Assembly (NCBI RefSeq): GCF_034190915.1
Contig: NW_026947509.1
Coordinates: 33,674,767-33,738,766 of the forward strand
DNA: 64,000 nt
From: Cavia porcellus
Lineage: Eukaryota > Chordata > Mammalia > Rodentia > Caviidae
Reading direction: 5' to 3'
Position numbers and translations under genes: made by a program. Below the pieces are notes generated by a model that worked only from the letters and a program-made list of their open reading frames with translations, had not been told where the DNA came from and made no database searches. This document shows, piece by piece, positions 58,318 through 64,000 of this stretch. Positions within the stretch are counted from its first letter, which is position 1; each line of letters opens with the position of its first letter.

Positions 58318-60334
58318 CAAGGTGCTTCAGGTCTGCAATCCCAGCACTGAGGAGGCTGAGAAAGGAGGGTCACTGAGTGGGACGTCAACCTGGGCTACAT
58401 AGTGAGTTCAAGGCCAGGCTGAAAGACATAGGGAAACCCTGTCTCCAACAAGCAATAGCCACAAAAAATGAGAACACACACATCTATACAATGGAGAATT
58501 ATCCCAGCCCTCAGTTAAACAGAAGGGAACTCTAACCAGGAACACAATGTGGGTGACAATACTGTTTTTGCTGTCTGCCTTAGTTCATTTCACGTAATGT
58601 TTTTAAGGGTCACTCACATACCAAGCTGCTCTCCTCCTTTCTGTTGCCCAAATACAATCATTCTCTGGGGGCACAGATCCATCTGTGAAGGGCTGTTTCC
58701 ACCTTTTGGCTTTCAGAATCTGCGCTACTCTGAGCACAAGCAGGCAAGCATTTGCTTTGTTTGGTTTGGGCGGTGCTGGAGCTCCAACCCACAGCCTGGC
58801 ACATGCAAGGTGAGCGTCTTCCCTCAGCAGCATCCCCGGCCCACGGAACACAAGTCTGGACACCCCGTGTCTGTTCTCTCGATGTAGACCCAAGGAGGGT
58901 GCTGCTGGGCCTCGGGGCTCGTTTGCTTCCTTAAGCCCTTGTGGTAGGTCTAGAGCAGATGCTGCACAACCTGGGACCGGCCAGGGTGGAAGTGATGCTG
59001 GCAGTGGCATCCGCAAGAGCAGATCTGTCACAGCAGAACCGAGGCCCAAAAGATCTCGGGGAGCCAGTTCTGAAGTCCAAGGGTAAAACAGAGTACAAGG
59101 TGCTAAGCACAAGACACAGCCACCCACATTCGGTACTGACCCAAAAGACCTCAGGGCAGGGACTTCCAGAGTGGAGTGTTCCCAGTTGGCCGTCTGGAGA
59201 GCCACATGGCGGGGGAGAGGGGGAGTGGAGTGCAGGCCCCTCACCCCAGCATATGCTCTTTGCATTTAAAAATTTTGACAGGATCTCAATGTGTAGTTTG
59301 GGCAGAACATGCCTGGCATGCTAGCACTCAGGAAGCTGAGGCAGGAGCCTGTCAAGGCTAACCTGGGCTACATAATGAATTTTAAGGCCAGGCTGGACTA
59401 CAGAGCATGACCCTGTCTTAAGACAAACAAACAAACAAACAAGTGGAAAGTCCTGAGTCTGAGACCCCTGAACCAACTTCTCAAGCACAGCGGTTGAGAG
59501 TCGACACACCTTTGGGGACCTTGGATACCATAATGGGTCCAGGCGGTGGCCAAAATAGTCATGATATAAAGGATGGAGAGTCTTTAATTCCAGGCTTTTA
59601 TTTTGTTTTGGTTTGGTTTGGTTTGGTTGTGATAGGTGTCACAGCTACAGAGTTCAGGCTGGCTTTGAATTTGCCATGTAGCCCCGGCTGGCCTCAAATT
59701 CATAGTGATCCTCCTGCCTCAGCCTCACAATGCTAGAGTTACAGGTAAGCACCACCATGCCCATGGAGTCCCTAATGCTAAATGAAAGGGGCCACTGTCC
59801 TGCCCTGTGACTTTGGGCTCCACTCCACACCGACCTGCAGCACCGGGAGGTCAGGCTGGTCAGGGGGAGCCCACAACGTCATGCAAGGCCAGAGGCCAAG
59901 ATGGCAGCCACCACTGGGCCCTGGACATGGATGTGACAGACACTGGAGGTAGTGAAACAGGAGCAGAGCTTTCTGGCAAAATTGGGGCCAGACCAGGCCT
60001 GGAAAGTCAAGCAAGCACTGACAGACGGGCAGGGAGGATGGGCTCTGTTACAGGGCTTGAGTCACAGCATACAGGGGTCCATGGGATGGAACTTTCTGGG
60101 GTTTCCCACGCCAGCTCACCTGGCTGCACAGCCCTCTGAAGCTGGGGTTTTCCACTGGACAAAGTGCAACCTGGCAGTGGAGTGTGCCAAAGAAACACTC
60201 CAGCCTGGAGTGGTGGCCCATGCCTGTCACCCCAGCTGTCAGGAGGCTGAGGCGGGAGGATCATTGTGAGTTTGAGACCAGCCTGGGCTATAAAGTGAGC
60301 TCAAGTCTAGCCTGACTTGCATAGCGGGACCCTC

Positions 60335-60368
<34 letters not shown>

Positions 60369-63300
60369 AAAAAAGAGGAGAGGAGGAAGAGGTGGGGAGG
60401 CGGGGAGGAAACCCAGAAACACTTGGAGAAGGTGAGCAGTATTTGAGGAGGCGACGGAACAGAGGTGGCTGGGAACAGAGCATTTGCCAGCATGCACCAG
60501 GCTGGGGCTTTCCATCCCAGGTGAAGCACAAACAAACAAAACAGGGCAGCCCAGTTAAATGTCAACCTAGGCCCCCTCCTGGTAGGCTCCAGGCGAATGC
60601 CTTTGGCCTGCGATGGGGTATGTAGGGCACTGCGGCCAAGACATGGACTGTGGGAGAATGGGCAGGGCCGAGGGGCTGGAGGCCTGGGTGCAGAGAGGGG
60701 CAAAGGTCGGGGCCTTCAAGCAGGGCTTTGTCCTCAGCAGGACAAAAAGAAGGAACCACTTCCCAGCTCACCTGAATCAGGAACCGCACCCTTTGCCACC
60801 AACAGGAGAGGACAACCAGGCAGAGTTCCCTCTAGGTGGAGTCACTGGGGCTCTGCTTGGGGGGTCTGATCCGGAAGACCTGAGTGGTGCATGTGTGACA
60901 TGAAGCTACACCCCCAGCACTTCTAAGTCCCCCAGGTCTGGCTCAAACTTGGAATCTTCCTGCTTCAGCCTCCCAGAGTACTGGGATCACAAGCCTGTGC
61001 TACCATGCCCAGCTTTGGAAAATCTTTCTTTTAGGCCCTCAAGCCCAAACCACTGCCTAGGCCAAACAAAAAGGACACAGAGGTCACCAGACTTCAACAA
61101 GCTCTGAGTGATGGGTCAACAGAATACTAGCTTCTAGCAAAGCATTTGTCTGGGAGCAAAAAGCCACCCCAGGTCAGCAAAGCCAGGCTGGAGAAAGGGC
61201 CCGAGCAAGGCTGACTTGGACTCCGCTGGGGCCGCCAAGTTGGTGCAGGAATAAAGCCTGGGTAGCAGCCGGGCGTGGTGGTACAGGCCTGTGATCCCAG
61301 CACTCAGGCGTCTGAGGCAGGAGGACTACAAGCTACATCCCACCCTGGGCTCCTGAAGGACTCAGTGAGACCCTGTGTCAAACAAGAAAAAATAAATGAA
61401 GAAATGAAGAAAGGAAAAAGAAAGAAAAGAAAAGGCCGGAGAGGGAGACCTAGCTCAGCACCACGGCCCTGGGATCACACCTCAGTACCATGAAGCTCTG
61501 AAGCCACCAGAGCAAGGGAGCAGGGAGTCAGAACCAGGTGGCCAGGAAGGGCTGCCTCCTGCATCCCCACTAGCAGCATCAGCCCAGTGCCACCTCTTGA
61601 GCCTCATAGGACTACAAAGTGACCACACCAGGGCTTCATGCAGCCAGCGCCCGTGAGGCCCGGGCACACAGGGCAGGCAGGAAGGCACACATTGGCCGTC
61701 CATGCATCACCCACTTCATGTGGTGAAGCCCAGTGAGTTCACCGTGCCCAGCTGCACCTGGGCTCAGCCCCAGCTGCTGGGCGGCTCCCCTCCGACCACA
61801 GGGCCTCACAGGCGAGTACTTTTGATGTACAGGATGGTCCTGTGATGCCCCAAAGTTTATGGGGGGTTTTGCCAGGTCCAGGCATGAGTTCAGGCAGCTT
61901 CAGTGCTGGCAGAGTAAGACCTGTTTATGGCAGCAGGTGACAAAGCCAGTTCCCACAGGATGGGCAGAGCTGGCCTGAGGTTCTCAGAGATCTGAAGCTT
62001 TCTGTGGCAGCAGGGAAGGCAGGAATGATGACTGAGCCGCTAAGTGAGCTGACACCTGCCTGTAATCCCAGCACTCTGGGAGACTGAGGCAGGGGACTGC
62101 AAGTTTGCACCTAGCCTAGACAACTTAATGAGACACTGTCTCAAAAACAAAAAGGCCTGGGAAGTGGGCATGGTGGTGCATGCCTGTAATCCCAACACTC
62201 AGAAGGCTGAGGCAGGAGGATCATTGTGAGTTTGAGACCAGCCTGGGCCTAAGTGAGATCCTGTCTCAAAAAGACAAACAAACAAAAAACTCCCCCCAAA
62301 AACCCCAAACACGTTGACTTTGGGGAAGAGATGGAATTTGTACAGTGCTGGATCCGACCAGTAAGGTGGCTGGGCCCGAGCTTTTTGTTGGGTGGTGAGG
62401 CCAGCACCATATTTCTGATCACATCTCCTAAAGGCACTCAGGAGAGACCTCCAGAGCAGCTTCAAAGAGCAGCAAGAAGGATGGAGTAGCGTGTTCAAAG
62501 CGCAAGTGTAGCTGGAGGGGCTCGCGGTAATGTGTCTCCTACTGTAGCAATACTTAAAATTCAAGCACATACTTTTGTCTTGCTCAGCCCACTGCCTCTA
62601 CAGCCAGCCCGGCTGTGGAGGAGCGGAGGAGCCCGGAAGGGGACCTCATCCTCTACCCTCAGCCCAGGGCCATGAGACCATGGCAAGTGCTGGGTTTGGC
62701 TTCCCAGTGACCCACGAGGGTCTGTGTGAGCAGCTGTCTCCTCACACGTCACGGCGCAGGCCCAGCCACCTTCCTTGCTGGATCTGGCATGCTGCGACTT
62801 CCGGCTCTTCCCCAAAGTCAGAGTGACAGTAAAAGGTCAACTTTCTGAATGGATTCAGGACATCAAGGCAGCTGGGACAGTGCAACTACAGACACCCATG
62901 GAAGAGGACTCCAGAGCTGCTGCGGAAAGTGGCAAGAACAATGGGGTGAGTGTGCTCAAAGTCAGGGAGCATGCGAGGGAGTTCACGGCAATGCGTCTCA
63001 CTACGCAGCTCACACTGGCCCTGAACTTGCTTAGGGGGTCCAGGCTGGTCTCGAGCTCTCAGCAATCTTCCTGTCTCGCCTTCTGAGTGGTGGAATTTCA
63101 GGCATGTGCCACCAGGCCCAGCAGCAATATCTTTTACTGCAATAATAATATTTTGTTCTTTTGTTTTCTTTTGAAACAGGGTCTCACTGTGTAGTTCAGG
63201 CTGGCCTTGAACTCACTATGTAGTCGAGGCTGGCCTTGAACTCACAGTGCTCCGCCTATCTCAACCTCTCATGGTTTTGCAATAAATTTCTTTTTTTTCT

Positions 63301-63850
63301 TTTTGGTCTTTTTGAGACAGGTTCTCACTATGCAGTTTAGGCTGATCTCAAGCTATATCCCCAGCCCAAAGCAAGAAATGTCTTTAAACATAAGCACTGC
63401 TCATATAGGCAGTCACCCTGCACAAGGGGAGGAAGGCCGAGGTCCCTGTCTGCTGGGTCTGTGGCTATGCATGCCCATCACCTGGGAAGCCCCAGCCGGC
63501 CTGCAGCGTCCAGGTGGTGACCCCCTCCCCACCCACCAGAGGCCAGCTACCAAGGGGACAGCGTCGAGAGACGAGAACTGGTTTCCAGTGTCCACCGGTT
63601 TCAGACCCCTTTCCAGTCTGTGAATCGCTTATTCTTTGGCTCCCCACACTGTGCCTCTGGGCCTTCTAGGTTTTCATCTCAGCAGCCAGAACCGCCCCAG
63701 TGTGAATGGAGAAATAGCAGCGGCAGCCCTTTGTCCACGGGGCCTCTGCCACCAGAGACTCCCCGGGGACCCCTGCACACTGGCTCACACAGCGCGGCAG
63801 GGCCCCAGAACTGCATAGTGAGACCCTGTCTCCAAAAAGGAGGAAAAAAA
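58318..63850. mobile_element. B1-like SINEs in EFHD1 intron 1
   Basis: Plus: 58318-58450, 59300-59440, 60205-60366, 61265-61400, 62050-62150, 62165-62290 and the 3' piece 63810-63850. Minus: 59600-59765, 60925-61020, 62990-63125, 63165-63275 and 63300-63365 (a 5'-truncated piece). Confidence 0.7.
58480..58745. mobile_element. Old L1-derived sequence, two segments in opposite orientation
   Basis: The first part (TACAATGGAGAATTATCCCA) and the second part (TTAGTTCATTTCACGTAATG to GGCTGTTTCCACCTTTTGGC) both match ancient L1 3'-end text, but on opposite strands. This suggests an inverted or rearranged insertion. It lies in EFHD1 intron 1, near exon 2. Confidence 0.45.
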
Positions 63851-64000
63851 AAGGAGGAGGCGGTAGAGGGACCGAATCGAGGACAAAGAGGCCACGTTTC
63901 TGAGACTGCGGGAGACCAGGCAAGGTTGGGGTGCCACCTCGCAGGCAGCCACAGGCCCCCTCACCCTTCTGTATGCTGTATCTGGAAGCCAGGGAGAAGC
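60380..64000. other. EFHD1 intron 1, unique stretches near the right edge
   Basis: 60380-60905, 61400-62040, 62290-62985, 63370-63805 and 63860-64000 carry no recognised repeat or exon. EFHD1 exon 1 was not found, so it lies beyond the window. Confidence 0.5.

Larger units (their letters stand above)
40155..58845. mobile_element. Older ID-like copies in the EFHD1 half
   Basis: Copies are at about 40155-40235 (+), 40697-40780 (-), 43530-43605 (+), 43756-43835 (-), 47787-47835 (+), 48132-48190 (+), 52385-52465 (-), 54893-54945 (-), 56873-56930 (+) and 58762-58845 (-, very diverged). Several have lost the middle of the head. Confidence 0.6.
42255..64000 (-). other. EFHD1: EFHD1 gene, 3' part (exons 2-4)
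   Basis: EFHD1 (swiprosin-2, mitocalcin) is a calcium-binding protein associated with mitochondria. Three coding exons with exact in-frame junctions give 138 residues: two EF-hands, a linker helix and a charged C-terminal helix. Exon 1, which encodes the disordered N-terminus, lies beyond the right edge; intron 1 therefore covers 58245 to at least 64000. Intron 2 is 53042-58096 and intron 3 is 43207-52906. The paralogue EFHD2 was considered; the sequences GLKSMIKEVDEDFDGKL and ALEGV fit EFHD1 better. The tandem GIGYF2 gene supports this. Confidence 0.93.

Noticed and set aside
58603..59265. 220-codon minus-strand open frame
   Set aside because: It runs through an old L1 fragment and a decayed ID copy, and has no recognisable domain.
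1..64000. CRISPR arrays, operons, phage or bacterial defence genes
   Set aside because: None is present. All recurring units are SINEs or microsatellites of a mammalian genome.
58245..64000. EFHD1 exon 1 or an alternative first exon
   Set aside because: No CpG island, no N-terminal coding match and no donor of the right phase was recognised in this stretch.

Overview
This is nuclear DNA from a rodent. The evidence is split vertebrate exons with GT/AG junctions, one CpG-island promoter, and a dense load of B1-like (7SL-derived) and ID-like (tRNA-derived) SINEs. The ID copies carry an unusual tail (GGTACCGATAAAAA...AAAGACAAAA). I cannot name the species from the sequence alone. The SINE mix argues against mouse or rat; a beaver-, squirrel- or guinea-pig-like lineage is possible but unproven.

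Two protein-coding genes lie in tandem on the minus strand. The right part (about 42.25 kb to the right edge) is the 3' part of EFHD1 (swiprosin-2). Three coding exons are complete with consensus splice sites: 58097-58244, 52907-53041 and 43072-43206. Together they encode both EF-hands and the C-terminal charged helix. The 3'UTR ends at an AATAAA near 42280. Exon 1 lies beyond the right edge. The left part (1 to about 31.36 kb) is the 5' part of GIGYF2. It has a CpG-island promoter at about 30.7-31.6 kb, a non-coding exon 1 with its donor at 31287/31288, a 65-nt non-coding exon 2 (24627-24691), and the initiator-ATG exon (6149-6233) encoding the N-terminus MAAETQTLNFGPE-. The next coding exon lies beyond the left edge. 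This order and orientation match the EFHD1-GIGYF2 neighbourhood of human 2q37.

About 10.9 kb separates the EFHD1 poly(A) site from the GIGYF2 promoter. This stretch holds SINEs, LTR remnants of MaLR/ERVL type, L1 and MIR fragments, and some unique GC-rich sequence. A processed RPL31 pseudogene sits in GIGYF2 intron 2 on the opposite strand. Two Tigger-type DNA transposon remnants are also in GIGYF2 introns.

The most unusual element is a 69-bp hAT-type MITE at 26615-26683. It has 16-nt inverted termini and a degraded 8-bp target duplication, and it is inserted inside a B1-like SINE. Other points of interest are an exact GTCACGTGAC palindrome beside a YY1 motif at the GIGYF2 start, a possible alternative GIGYF2 exon at 30436-30474, a strong antisense orientation bias of SINEs in GIGYF2 introns, and two SINE-into-SINE insertions. 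I see no CRISPR array, bacterial operon or defence system.
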